Assembly (NCBI GenBank): GCA_020726505.1
Contig: JAHLEZ010000043.1
Coordinates: 124,001 to 188,000, forward strand
Source of the DNA: Leptodontidium sp. MPI-SDFR-AT-0119
Taxonomy: Eukaryota > Ascomycota > Leotiomycetes > Helotiales > Leptodontidiaceae
Length of the DNA stretch: 64,000 nt
Direction: 5' to 3'
This document shows, in pieces, positions 36,068-48,285 of this stretch. Every line of letters begins with the position of its first letter. Within the stretch, counting starts at the first letter, position 1. Made by a program: the position numbers and the translations under genes. Below the pieces are notes generated by a model, which was not told the origin of the DNA, did no database searches, and saw only the letters and a list, made by a program, of their open reading frames with translations.

Positions 36068-37160
36068 ACCCTTCGGGAGAAAGGAGGAAGGCGGACGAGA
36101 AGGAGAAGGAGGGGTAGGAGTGAGAGGGACGGGATTGTTTGATGGTGGTTGCATTTGCATTTGCATTTTCGTTTGGCTTCGGGTGGTGGTTCTGTGGTTA
36201 TAGAGAATTGGGGATGAGATGGAATGGAGGGAAAGGAGGGGTTCATTAGCATTAGCATTGCATTGCATTGATACGGTTAGTTGGTACGGTAGATGAAAAA
36301 AAAAACCAAATTCGCCTTCAACTTCAACTTACGAACTGAGCGAGATTTACCGAACTTCAAAGCCGGAGAACTAGAAACTCGCTTCATATTACTCACATTA
36401 CAAGTTATTCTCATTACAGAATATCCCTCAGCAGAGGGAAAGGCAATAATGACTCGGTTTCAACGTCTTATAAACTCAGTGCAACTAACTAGTTACAAAG
36501 CAGGTAGGCAGGTATGTAAGTAGATAGGCCGGTGAGTCTCACAATTGGTCGGAGAAGAGAGAAGTCTTCGCCTCCACCACACTTGCAAAAAGACTGGTTG
36601 GTCCATATCTACCCGCCCTACTCCCCACTACACCCTCCATTCAACCCCAGATTGCTTGCTTGTATTGCCCGACCTGATGAGTGAGTTGAAGGAGGGAGAA
36701 CCGAAAAAGATCCAGACAGACAACTTCTAGTTTCATCTAACAACCACGACAACTCGGCGGAAGACAACAAGGAGGGAACTCGGCGATCAAACGGGAAAAT
36801 ATCATGCGCGAGAGAAAGAAGTCCGAAACGCCAATGTGACCCGCTCCGACCCGATTCCAAGTTGCACTGTTGCTGTGATGTAAAGATGTGGCGATGTGAT
36901 GTGATGAAAGGTGTCCCTCGAGCCGTGTACTCCAAACAAATGCCGGATCCGATCCTCCAAATGCTACTCTTGTGTCTCTCTGCTGTCTGCCTTTCTGCCC
37001 CTGTGTATGTTGATGTGCTAGTCACCGCCGATGATACCATGATGCTTGATTTGGATTGATTTGATGTGATTGATGTGTCGTGTCATGTCGCGTTATCCAG
37101 TCTTCCCGTGCGCCGAACAAATGCTGTTGAAAATTTGATATGGTGGTTGATCAGAGGATG
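36068..37160. other. Convergent intergenic region
   Basis: About 1.1 kb between the stops of RBK1 and the GID7-like gene. Small frames only; a short imperfect tandem ATTAGC/ATTGC run lies near 36245-36272. Nothing else seen. Confidence 0.5.
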
Positions 37161-39579
37161 CTAGCGACCGTTTGAGTGACGTTGGGAGCTGTTGGATATT
37201 CTCTTTTCTAATTGGTCGACATCCGCCCATCTGGTTTAAGTTAGCAGGCAGAATATGACCTCGTGGAGGAAGAAACATACATTCGAACTTTAGCATCGTC
37301 ACCAACGGTGGCGAACATGGATGGGTTGTTGGGACTCCAAGACACGGAATTGCATGATGCTTTGCCGTGCCCTTCCAGTCTCTCAATCAGTTGGCCAGTT
37401 TCCTTATGCCAGATGAAGACATGACCCTCTGTTTCATGTTAGTACAGTTACATAAAAACAAGATCTCGAAATGCTTTACCTTCACTCCCAAAAATCACAA
37501 AGCTTTCGTTCGCGCCTCCATATGTTGCCCGGATGACGAAATTGCCACCCTTGACACCGGACTTAAATGAACGAACAGTTGCCTGAGTATCCAAATCCAA
37601 CATCTGAGCCTCGCCATCGGTTTTGTTAACCAGTAGATACCTGGAGTTCTGACTGATGCTGACAGAAGTCATAGTGACTTTCATATCCAACTCGTACTCA
37701 AGTTCTCGTGTGACGAAATTGTAAATGTGGATATGCGTCTCGTTATCCATAGCAACTAGATAGTGCCCATTTGGTGAGACTGCAACGTCTTGTATTCGAT
37801 GACTTCGGCCCCAGTCGTAGATCATGTCTCCATGGATATTCCATTGACTGAGATTTCGCTCCTTGTCAAGGCACCCGATTACGAAAGTTTGGCCATCTGG
37901 AGCCCAGACACAACTGCTCACAGGCTCTCCAAAGCGGGGTAACTGTTTCAATATTTGCCCAGTCTAGAATAATTAGTCAACTGGCCTCATGGGGTTTGCA
38001 CGAAAACCTACGTGAGTGTCCCAAAGAATCGCAAGATGATCTCTCCCACACGTGACAATCATAGAATCATCAGGACTCCAGGAGATTGAAGCAATTCCAG
38101 CTTCGGATTTTGCGAGGTTTTGAAGCACATCAAAGCTCCCCACTTCATAGATGAGACAAGTTCCGTCTTTCCCACAACTCGCCAGGCGTTCCCCATCGTT
38201 CGAAAACTTTACTTGCCATACCTCGCCAGTATGCTTGTCGAGTTCAAGGACAGTATGTAGAGGGAAATGACTTCGATCGCAAGCGTGGTCTTGGTATAAG
38301 GATGGGGATGCGGAGGTGTTATGGTAGAGACAGTTGTCTATCTGGCTCCTTTTCACTTGGTTCAGTAGCACCGCTAACCGGTGTTCTGGCAACATGACAG
38401 AGGGTGAGATGCATTCTGATGAAGAGTTAGCTTAACTTGCCTCACTATGAAAATATGAAACTTACTGGACAGCTCGGACAGTAGGTGATGGCGCGAATGT
38501 CCCTCGGCTCCATCCCACTCTGCTTTGCTTTTCAGATCTTCAGTTGATTGACACATTAACAAGCTATAAATGTTAGCCATATTCAGTGGAAGAAATATGT
38601 TATGTTTACCTTGAAAGGAAGTGAAGCTTGCCAGTATCTTGATACAGGGGTGTAAGCTCCAAGCGAAGTACCATCAAAGCTCTCCCTGTATCTCTTTGTT
38701 CTAGCAGTTCCAGGAATTTCTGTTGCCTTAACCAGAATCGCATAACATTTCTGTCCACGCCTTCTTGTAGAACCAGGCCATCCCCATCGATACTGACTCC
38801 TCCATCTTCTAGTGACCCGCCAAACAGTAAACTTTCTGCTTGCGACCATTCTCCTGCCAGGACAGCATTCCTGAATCTGGCAACGGTCGGGCTTTCCAGA
38901 TTAAAACCACTCTCCTGACTCAAACTAGAAGCGGCAGAATTGTACCCCAAGTCCGTCAGAGATTGAATCAATATCCTTGTCACTTCCTCTCGATCATGGC
39001 CAAAATAAGTTGGCCTCTGCTTCCCACTTGAATGCCCATTTGTACTCGAGCCGTTCATTGCTACCGACGAGCGCCGCGTGCCGTTCGCAGAATTCGAGAG
39101 TGCAGCTTTATGCAGGGCGGAAGGCCCCGACCCATTTGAGAATGGCCTCGAGGTCCCATTTGAGCTGTTGGTTTCTCCCTCTAATCTCATTCTAGATCCC
39201 TGGCGTCTCCGTTTTGCTCGGTGGTCGTTTTCGTTCGACTGGGCACCCACTGAGCCCCTTGGACCTCGTTGGCTGCCTCCTTGCTCCTCCGAGTCTGCAG
39301 AACTGTCTCGCTGTCGGCGACCGAGGATTTGGGTTATGGAAGGGAGGTCTGGGGAGCCTGTTGCGGACGTGCTGGCAGACGAGCCCGAGTCCTGCTGTGA
39401 GACTTGTTGTATTTGTTGGTTATAAGGAGTTGGGGCAGAGAATCTTGTGCTGGGAGGTGGGAGGGGGTCTGTCGGGGTGGATGGGTCGTCGGTGATGAAT
39501 GGGGAGGTAGAAGGTTGGCGATCGTCAGCCAGGACGACTTCTGCGGGAGTGCCGCTGGTCGCTGGTGTATATTAAGGAC
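37161..39579 (-). CDS. GID7: GID/CTLH E3-ligase subunit, WDR26/Gid7-like WD40 protein
   Basis: Substrate-recruiting/oligomerising subunit of the GID (CTLH) ubiquitin ligase, which in yeast degrades gluconeogenic enzymes. LisH-like (EEVTRILIQSLTDLGYNSAA) and CTLH-like (FRNAVLAGEWSQAESLL) segments precede WD40 repeats (HTGEVWQVKFSNDGERLAS, ISWSPDDSMIVTCGRDHLAILWD and following). Introns: 37231-37280, 37429-37479, 37964-38011, 38416-38465, 38564-38609. The C-terminus ends shortly after the RIWADVD of the last blade; stop 37161-37163. The 5' end is unresolved: a Pro/Ser/Thr-rich in-frame stretch runs up to 39579 without an ATG, and the first in-frame ATG is at 39190, so an upstream start exon or that downstream ATG is possible. 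Confidence 0.85.
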
Positions 39580-41525
39580 GTATCTGGAGACTCGATATCC
39601 AGATACGGTCGTCGTAAATGCGTGGTCGTGAGCTGGCGGGTGCAAAGTAGATGTAGATGGTGAAGTTTAAGTCTTGAGGCGATGGAGAGCTGCGCTGTAC
39701 CGTGCTCTGTTGGCGCTTGGAGCTTAAACTAGCTTGGGCGAGTGGACGACGAGCTCAGTCAGATGGTATGTGGACTCCGAGCAGTGTTGTATCCAGAACT
39801 ACTCGATCAGTTGCGCGGACGAGGGTGGTCATTCTCTCGAGACAAGAGGTAGAGGTCGAGGCGGCGGCGCTTGAGTCGGGGAGCAGTGAGAGACGTCAGG
39901 TTGTCCGTCGGTTGATACAGGATGCAGACTACGGTAACCGATCAGGGAGTCAGGGTCGGCAGGTTGGGGGGTAGTGCGTCCGGTTTAGTGGACCAGATCT
40001 CAGGATCCAGCGCTGCGGTTGGCTGTACGGGCTGAGAGAGGATGCTGGACGTTGCTGAGTTATCTGAACCAGACTCTTGCAGGCAGTGCAGCCATGTGAT
40101 GATGAAAATGGGTTGGGATGCCATATGATGGGACGTTCGTTGTCTTATCCTCTGCGGCATTTATACTGCTTTGGTCCAAAGATAGGTAGGGACACAGTGA
40201 ACTATCACATGTGAATTTTAGATGGCATTTTTAAAACATACTCAACAGTGAATATGGCCAAGCATGAGAAGTACCTCTAGAGAGAAGCGTCTCAAAGAGG
40301 CGGGGAAGCTTCGATAAGTGAGAGTGAGAGTGGCATGGGAAATCCTTCCGATAAAGGTTTCAAGTCAAGTCTGATTCGACATCATGGCTGGTAAAGCAAA
40401 GGGAAGATAATAGCTAGGTATCTCAAACGAATAACAACATCCCGTAATTCAAAATGTATGTTAGTCCACGAAAACATTGAACCATGGCTCTATGCCAACT
40501 CTGTCGTATGACTTTGGGCCTCAAAGAGAAGTGGGATGGATCTCTTATCGCTCAACGCATCATCAGCCACCAGCACTTGCGCTGGTAACGGACAATGATT
40601 TAGATAGAAATGCAATGGCGCTAGTACAACGCTTATAATGAAGTAAAAGTACATAGGTACTTGAAAATAAAAAGAACCAAGAAACAGTCTCCCGCTTAGC
40701 TATTGAATTTTTGAGCGCAGTTGAGCGAGGTTCATACCTGGAGCGTACCCGCCGACAAAGGAACAAATACACTTGCGTTATGAGGCTTTTGATGATAAGG
40801 CACTTACAGCTTTTCATTATACGATACTTGCAGCTTTAAGAGAGGAGTGAAAGTCTTATACCATATACCTAGATAAGCACCTGTAGGTTCAAAGGCACTT
40901 AAAGGATCGCCTTCTGGGTTATCTATCTGCTTGAACTTCGTCAACACAGATCAAAGAACAGGGTAACTCGCCCAAAAACTCATTCTCGCTATTTCGCAAA
41001 TTGGCTCGGCGTGAATACTAATCCCCTAATCTTATTATTCTCCCTCACGCACAATTCGAGTCTATTCGGGATTCCATGCCCCTCCTATCTCCAGCTGCTT
41101 TCCTTCCAAGCCTCAAACTCCGTCCTTTTTCCTCGCTTAAGCTCTTCCAAGACAAGAGCAAGAGCAGAGCCAAAGCCCAGCCCCCATCATCCCGCACCTC
41201 TCTACCTTGCATCAACTCTATCCACGTAGTCGCTCCTTGACAACCTCCTCTGCCAATTGACTGACAGACCGAGTCCCCGTTGATGAACGTTGGTTTTCGT
41301 CCTCGTCTGAAAGCCCGCCCGTCTCTGTACGACCTGATCCGTAATCGCAACATTGATAGCTTGTCTGTGGCCGTGCACCGCCGCCCTAGCCTTTCTCAAG
41401 AGCTTCATCCAGAGCTTCCTCCACTTCCACCATCACCCAGCTTCACCACCTGCAACTCACCACCTCCACCTTCAACTCCTCGCACCCCTCAGCCGGTGCA
41501 AGTTGAATACCAGCCATCAGTCAAG
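39580..41525. other. Divergent promoter region of GID7 and VMA1
   Basis: About 1.9 kb. It may contain the unresolved first exon of the GID7-like gene. The frame before VMA1 extends upstream of 41526 in phase to 41280, but its Ser/Pro-rich sequence is better explained as 5' UTR. No RNA gene recognised. Confidence 0.45.
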
Positions 41526-43720
41526 ATGCCCCCAAAGAAGGCCGCAATCAAGGACGACGATGATGAGCAATATGGTAGGCCGCTCCTAATCAATTGGATC
41601 TGCCACTCCAGCTAACGATAGCTACGCAGGCACCATCTTCTCCGTCTCTGGGTATGCGAATATCTCAATCGGCATGGCATTGCATTACTGATACTGGGTA
41701 GACCCGTCGTGGTAGCAGAGAACATGATTGGAGTTGCCATGTACGAATTGGTATGGATTGGCACCAGGCAGATGATTAGCACAAGCTCACACAACTCCAG
41801 GTTCAAGTCGGACACGATAAACTCGTCGGCGAGGTGATTCGAATCGAAGCAGATAGAGCGTACATTCAAGTTTACGAGGAGACTGGTAGGGCATACTCGA
41901 TTATTTGGCCGGACGCCGCTAATGTTCGGAAGCTGGTGTTACTGTAGGAGACCCCGTTATTCGAACTGGAAAGCCTTTGTCTGTCGAATTAGGACCTGGA
42001 TTGATGGAAACGATTTACGATGGTATTCAACGACCCCTCGCAGAAATTGCCAAAACCTCGAACAGCATTTACATTCCCCGCGGTATTGCAGTTCCTGCAC
42101 TAAACAGAGAGAAGGGCTGGGACTTCAAGCCATTGATGAAGGTTGGAGACCACATCACTGGAGGAGATATCTGGGGTAGTGTCTACGAAAACTCCCTTTT
42201 GGACGACCACAAGATCATCCTGCAACCAAGAGCCCGGGGTACCATCACTCGTATCGCAGAGAAGGGAACCTACAAGGTTGATGAGAAGATCTTGGAGATT
42301 GAATTCGATGGCAAGAAGACCGAGCACAGCATGATGCACACATGGCCCGTTCGTGTTCCTCGCCCAACGACCGAGAAGCTTGCATCAGACAAGCCCTTCA
42401 TCGTTGGTCAACGTGTCTTGGATGCTCTTTTCCCCTCTGTCCAAGGTGGTACCGTTGCTATTCCAGGTGCTTTCGGTTGTGGAAAGACTGTCATTTCTCA
42501 ATCAGTCTCCAAGTTCTCCAACAGTGATGTTATCATCTACGTTGGATGTGGTGAGCGAGGAAACGAGATGGCTGAAGTCTTGATGGATTTCCCAGAGCTT
42601 TCCATTGAGATCGATGGTCGCAAGGAGCATATCATGAAGCGTACCACCCTCATCGCCAACACCTCTAATATGCCTGTGGCTGCTCGTGAAGCTTCCATCT
42701 ACACCGGAAGTAAGTAATGGGGGAGCCCAAAATTCCCCTTTTTGAATGTCCCAAGACTTTCTCGAGACATGTCTTATCCCCTTCTGAGCACAGTCCTAAA
42801 GAAGCAACTACTGACTCCCGTTAAGTTACAATCTCTGAATATTTCCGCGATCAAGGCAAGGATGTTGCCATGATGGCAGACTCTACCTCCCGATGGGCCG
42901 AGGCTCTTCGTGAATTGTCAGGTCGTCTGGGAGAAATGCCTGCTGATCAAGGTTTCCCGGCTTATCTCGGTGCTAAGCTTGCTAGTTTCTACGAACGTGC
43001 TGGAAAGGTTCAAGCACTTGGTAGCCCAAACCGTGAAGGAAGTGTCAGCATTGTCGGTGCCGTTAGTCCCCCTGGTGGTGATTTCTCAGATCCAGTCACA
43101 AGTTCCACTCTCGGTATTGTGCAGGTTTTCTGGGGTCTCGACAAGAAGCTCGCTCAGAGAAAGCATTTCCCTTCCATCAACACGGCTCTCAGTTACAGCA
43201 AGTACACTACTGTTCTCGACAAGTTCTACGAGAAGGACTTCCCTGAGTTCCCCAGACTCCGAGACCGCATCAAGCAACTTCTCACCGACTCTGAAGAGCT
43301 GGACCAAGTTGTGCAATTGGTTGGAAAGTCCGCTCTCTCTGATCCCGATAAGATCACACTTGATGTTGCTAGTCTGATCAAGGAAGATTTCTTGCAACAG
43401 AACGGCTACTCCGACTACGATCAATTCTGTCCTATCTGGAAGACCGAGTGGATGATGAAGGCTATGATGGGTTTCCATGATGAGGCTCAGAAGGCTATTG
43501 CGCAAGGTGGTAACTGGAACAAAGTCCGAGAAGCCACTGGAGATATCCAATCTCAGCTCCGAAGCATGAAGTTCGAGATCCCTGATGAAGGAGAGGCTGT
43601 CATTGTGAAGAAGGTACGCTCATGAAACCCAAATTTATGACGAATTCTGCTAACAATTTATAGTACGAGGAGCTCATCCAGGCCATGACGGACAAGTTTG
43701 CCTCTGTCACTGACGAGTAA
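41526..43720 (+). CDS. VMA1: V-type ATPase catalytic subunit A
   Basis: Catalytic subunit of the vacuolar proton pump V1 sector. Seven exons: 41526-41574, 41630-41651, 41702-41750, 41801-41885, 41933-42709, 42826-43613, 43664-43720, giving 608 residues. The gene starts with several very small exons, a typical fungal layout. Motifs: [14 protein letters not shown] at the N-terminus, Walker [35 protein letters not shown] (Walker B region and glutamate-containing loop), [11 protein letters not shown], and the C-terminal PIWKTEW helix region. The CGERGNEM segment, where the yeast homologue hosts a self-splicing intein, is uninterrupted. The start [16 protein letters not shown] is chosen by resemblance to fungal orthologues. 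Intact and presumably essential. Confidence 0.95.
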
Positions 43721-45467
43721 ACTCGAAGTGGAATGGTACGCTGTGTTAGTTGAAGAGTGGAAGGAATGGAAAGTGATGAATTGCTTGGACTGTCTCACAG
43801 TATTGTTGATTGATGCCTGCCGATAGACGCAAACGGAAAGACCAGAATGTAGTATAAGCCTCTACGTGTCATTCATTTCCTTCCGAACCCTATGATGTTT
43901 CACATCACCTTGCCTCACTTAGCCCACCAAACGCCTCTGTGCTCAGATCTTGGAGAGAACAGCCCTCTCTCCCCTCCTCGCTTCTTTCCCAACGAGATAA
44001 ACATCCCATCTACGAGGTCCAAGAATATGAACGCCCACCCCACTTTTTCTCAAATCGATGTAGGTAAATCCACCCACTTTCTCCCTCCAACATACGTTCA
44101 ATTTGGTGCTCCCTCCTCATACTCACAACACATACCTTGAACATATCCTCCTCAAGCCATCGAAAGGCAGAAACCCACCAACATATCCGTTGCGCTGCTG
44201 CCAGGGTTGACTTTTGCACGTGATCACACCGAGACCACTGAAGCCACAGCCTGTAGCGCCTGAACTACAGCCTGAAGCGAAAAGTCAACCCTGGCAGCAG
44301 CGCAACGGATATCTTCTCTCCTCCAGCTCCTCTTTTCCAAGGCAGCGATCACATTAAATCAAAATCTGGATCATGAAATCTATTACAGCAAACTGTGAGT
44401 GTTGCTTACTCTTGCACATCACTCACTCACTTTGAAGGATAGCGGAAAGAGATAAAGTGAATAGATACGTCTGACGGCTGTTTCGATTCATTTCTGCAGA
44501 GCCCAAACTATTTTTATTTTCTTCATATTTTTGTGGGGGACCACTGCAAATCGAATCCAATTTCGTAAATTCCCATTTTCGCCCTCGCTAAACCCCAGCT
44601 TCAGGGCAGGATACATGAGGAGACAAAGTTAAAGGATGAGAATTTATGAATGGCTATCGCTATACGAAGAAAAGTATGATAGGTAAATAGCGGTCTTTAG
44701 TCTTTAAGTATACGTGCGTATTTTTGGTTAGAACCAGATTGAAGTACGGCAACTTAAAGAGAACTCTCCAAATGCTAGACAGGGCTGTAGTAGGTAGGTA
44801 GGTAGGCAAGCTTGTCTTAGCCAAATGGATTTTATGTGAGAGCTAAGCTCGCTTTCAGCATGCGAGATTGAATTTTGTGAATTAGATTTGATTTGGCGGA
44901 TTGACCGCAGTACTGCACCATATTTTCATCAAGATGGAAAAGAAGACAGCCATCGATAAACTTTTGGGCAAACACTTGCACAGCCGAGTACTAATGACAC
45001 TCTTTGTTCACTTACTGACGTTGGTAACACCACGGTAGCATACGAACTCATCCAATCACGCTCTAGAAGTTCATTCAACTGAGATTAAATCTTAGGCTAG
45101 TGTTACGGGACCAGCCTTTCCAAGTTTCTTCTCAGATGCAGCCTCACTCTGGGTTCGCCTCACGAGCTGCCTGGTGACGCAGCCACCAGAGGTTTTGTAT
45201 CCAATCACAATGCTCAAGGAATTCAATTTCGGAATCAAGTCAGCCAATTATGTGAAACATGTCACCCAAGTGGCTGAGCTTCGCCTTCCTGTTGTTGCTT
45301 TTGTCGAATTACTTCAAGTCGACACCACTCACCGCCTTGCTGTTTATCTTCAACAAAATACTCTGAGACTTTGACAAAAACGACTTTGATAGAAGTTTGG
45401 CTGCTGAAGACCAGATCAACACCTTCTCAATTATTTGTGCCCAAAGCCAAAATCTGAATCGTGAATC
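43721..45467. other. Intergenic region with inverted-repeat element
   Basis: About 1.7 kb after VMA1. It contains the palindromic element at 44183-44313, a GTAG tetranucleotide run near 44791-44806, and no supportable gene. Confidence 0.5.
44183..44313. repeat. Perfect 33-bp inverted repeat around a 65-bp spacer (MITE-like)
   Basis: The left arm 44183-44215 (starts ATATCCGTTGCGCTGC) and right arm 44281-44313 (ends GCAGCGCAACGGATAT) are exact reverse complements over 33 bp. The spacer 44216-44280 holds two near-direct copies of ACAGCCTG-AGCG. If the outer TA dinucleotides are target-site duplications, the element would start TCCGTTGC and fit a small Tc1/mariner-type MITE, although a palindrome gives TA at both ends trivially. 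It could equally form a hairpin in the VMA1 3' region, 460 bp after the stop. Confidence 0.7.
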
Positions 45468-48285
45468 ATGTCCTTTGGTTTCTCCGCTGGTGACTTTGTC
45501 GCTTCCATCGTGCTGATCTCAAACGTCGTTCGGGCTCTCGATGCTTCTACTGGATCTGTCGCCGAAGTAGAAGCACTCCTATCAACGCTTGAGTCATTGA
45601 AGCAGGCAATCCGTACATCGGCAGTTGTCTATCCGCAATGTGTTCTGGATGACCTGAATGATGACCACAGCCTTGTCGCCAAGAATATCAAAAGCCTCAT
45701 CGATGACGAACACAAACACTGTGATGAGATCTTAGACTCTTTCATTAAGTCTCTGAAGCCATACAATGAAGCCTTCTTTAGGGCCGGAGGCTCTAGTCTT
45801 ACTCGGCAGGCACGGAAGATCACCTGGCTTTTCCGGAAAACCGATGCTGCACAGGTGAACATGAATCTGACAAGGCACCTGACAGCTCTGGAGATGTATT
45901 GCACGATGTTGTCAGAGTAAGTAATGGTGGCCATATTTTCAGGAAACAAACTTACTGATAACTTGGCCAGTCTGCAATCTGCAGCCATTCAAAAAGCTTC
46001 CTCCACTACTCTTTCCAACATCCTCGATATCAGAGGAGATGTGACAACTATTTTGAGTGTCATTCGGCCACAGAGGTGTATACCAGCTGGTCTAGGATAT
46101 TCATGGGAAGCAACACCCGCACTGTCAGACAATGTCTTACTTCTGGATGCAATTGGTCGATCAGTGCGTCTACCGATAATGTTACTGGGTTCAGTTGAGG
46201 CAAGCCAAAACCACCAAGTTTCGTTGATATGAGCACAAGCTAACGACCCGTCAAGGATCTTCACGGACTTTTGGTCATCATGTACAGGAATATTCCAGGG
46301 AAGCAAAAAATTGCGAGACGAGAATACAATCTCACAGACAAAGAGTCGGACGGTGTTCTGGTGGAAAGGTCGAATTGGGAAACTACGATCCATCCCGGCA
46401 TGACTCTGTCTCTCAACATGATATTTCCTGCAGCTCAAACAGTCGACCTGCATCGCTGTCCGCAATTTAATATGCCATGCTTGGGTAACACCTTACCAGG
46501 GGAACGACGCCGATGATTAGGAGCTCAAATCTTGATCGCGATCCATGATTGTCGTACTAACCAAGGCGTTCAGCCAGAAATGCCAGTTGACTTTTCGAAT
46601 ATTCGACAAAGAGCGAGCGTTTGAGACCTTTTCCAGTGCTTTGTACGGCGATTTATCGTCTCCGCAGATCGATAACCAGTTGCTTGACTTGACCTTCTAT
46701 GACAGCTGACGGGCTATTGGCTAAGGGTTGACCCGGAACATCGCGGTGGAAGTGTATGTTTTTGAAGAAGAAGTCATCGTCCATGGTATTCTTCACTCCA
46801 CGTGATTGTGATCTAGAAGATGGTAGCCTACAGTCTCTGCTATTGATGAGCTCCCACCACTCCACAAAGCTGCGGCAACAGGGAATTGTCCCGAAATTCT
46901 CAGATTTCTGGAAGAAAGTCATGAAATAGACTCTCCGTTTCCGCTCAATGCAGTACTCAGCAGCCCTGCTTGTCCACAGTGGGCTCCGCACCAATTCGGA
47001 GGATGTACGCCGCTGCATCTGGCTTGTTGGTTTGCAAAACTACCTGCAATCATGGAGCTGCTCAACAGGGGCAGCAAAATCCTAGCTCAAGTCTCGGAAT
47101 ACAAATATGAGGCTCTCACATTTGCCATACAGGGACATGATCCAGAACAAGTTTTCTATCCACTTGTTGAGCGTGGTGCTCGGCTTGAGTATCAGGATAT
47201 CCATGGCGACAGTCCTTTCAACACCGCATGCGCCTCAGGCAAGACATTCTTGATACACCATTTTCTATGTCATGGTGCTAGACTGGAAGTTGCTGATAAA
47301 AATGGAATCACGCCACTACAAACTGCTGCTTGGGCGGGCCACGAGCGTGCTTTTGATATTCTTCTCGATCACGGTGCAGACATCACACCAATATGCACCA
47401 GTCCTTCTGAAGAGAATTGGCAACTGTCAACGCTACATTGCGCTGCTAGAGGAGGGTTGTCAAAGATACTGAAGTATCTTTTGGATCGGGGCCAAGACCC
47501 ATTTATTATTGACACCTATGGCTCTACAGTGCTCCATTGGGCCGCCTTTCATGGTCTTGATGAGATTGTCGAGCTACTCCTACAGCGTGGTGCAGAGTGC
47601 AACCATAAGGATTCACTTCAGATGACAAGCTTACACTATGCCTGTTGCGTATCCACACATCTCCGAAAGTCATCAAATGCCCAAAGGTCAGCTGTGCAGC
47701 TGCTTGTAGAACAAGGGGCGTTAGTCGACGAACGTGCCTGTGATGGATCAACCCCTCTCCACGAATCGGTAGAGAATAATGAGTATGAAATTGGGAAACT
47801 CCTCTTAGGGAATCATGCAGACGTCAATGCATGTCGAAATGATGGGTCTACACCTTGCAGCATGGAAGGGTCATCTGCGGATGGCTAAGCTTCTGCTGCA
47901 ACACGGTGCAGACGTCAATGTTTTATTTCCCGAGGGTTGGTCCCCTCTACATAGTGCAGCGAGCTGGGGCCATACTCAAATGACCGAACTTCTGCTGCAA
48001 CACGACGCAGACGTCAATAAATGTTCAGTGGCCGGATCAACAGCTTTGATAATAGCCTCGTCGAAAGGAAACAGTGCTATCGTAGAACTGCTTCTAAACT
48101 AAGTTACAAAGCCAACGTTCATGCGGCGTGCTTGTATGCCACGACTCCACTTCATTTTTCTGCCTCTAAAGGATATAAGTCACAGTTAAACTGCTTCTTG
48201 ATCATGGATCGGATATTGATATTGTTTCTACATTGGGGAGAACGGCATTTCACTCAGCTGCAAGATGGGGTGGGACCAGCTGTAT
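45468..48285 (+). pseudogene. Ubiquitin-like domain plus ankyrin-repeat protein, decayed
   Basis: The start MSFGFSAGDFVASIVLISNV resembles the N-terminal domain of fungal STAND/ankyrin proteins; an intron at 45917-45970 and a second one with a GC donor (GAG|GCAAGC, about 46199-46255) lead to a ubiquitin-like segment (LDAIGRSVRLP, then LLVIMYRNIPG, then WETTIHPGMTLSLNM). About eleven ankyrin repeats follow from about 46850, for example GDSPFNTACASG, TVLHWAAFHGLDEIVELL and WSPLHSAASWGHTQMTELLL. The segment between 46500 and 46850 has several stops. Frame breaks occur in the repeat array near 47850, 48105 and 48180. The last ankyrin unit (GRTAFHSAARWG) runs in frame, at about 48285, straight into SGNH-hydrolase sequence. 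Such proteins are often linked to fungal immunity-like signalling; this copy is unlikely to function. Confidence 0.7.

Noticed and set aside
41280..41525. In-frame N-terminal extension of VMA1
   Set aside because: The extension is Ser/Pro/His-rich and unlike the family; [16 protein letters not shown] is the expected start.
42560..42590. Possible VMA1 intein
   Set aside because: The CGERGNEM region is continuous, with no insertion and no intein or homing-endonuclease motifs.
44010..44219. Coding frame across the left arm of the 44.2-kb inverted repeat
   Set aside because: Short, without recognisable features, and half of it is inverted-repeat sequence.
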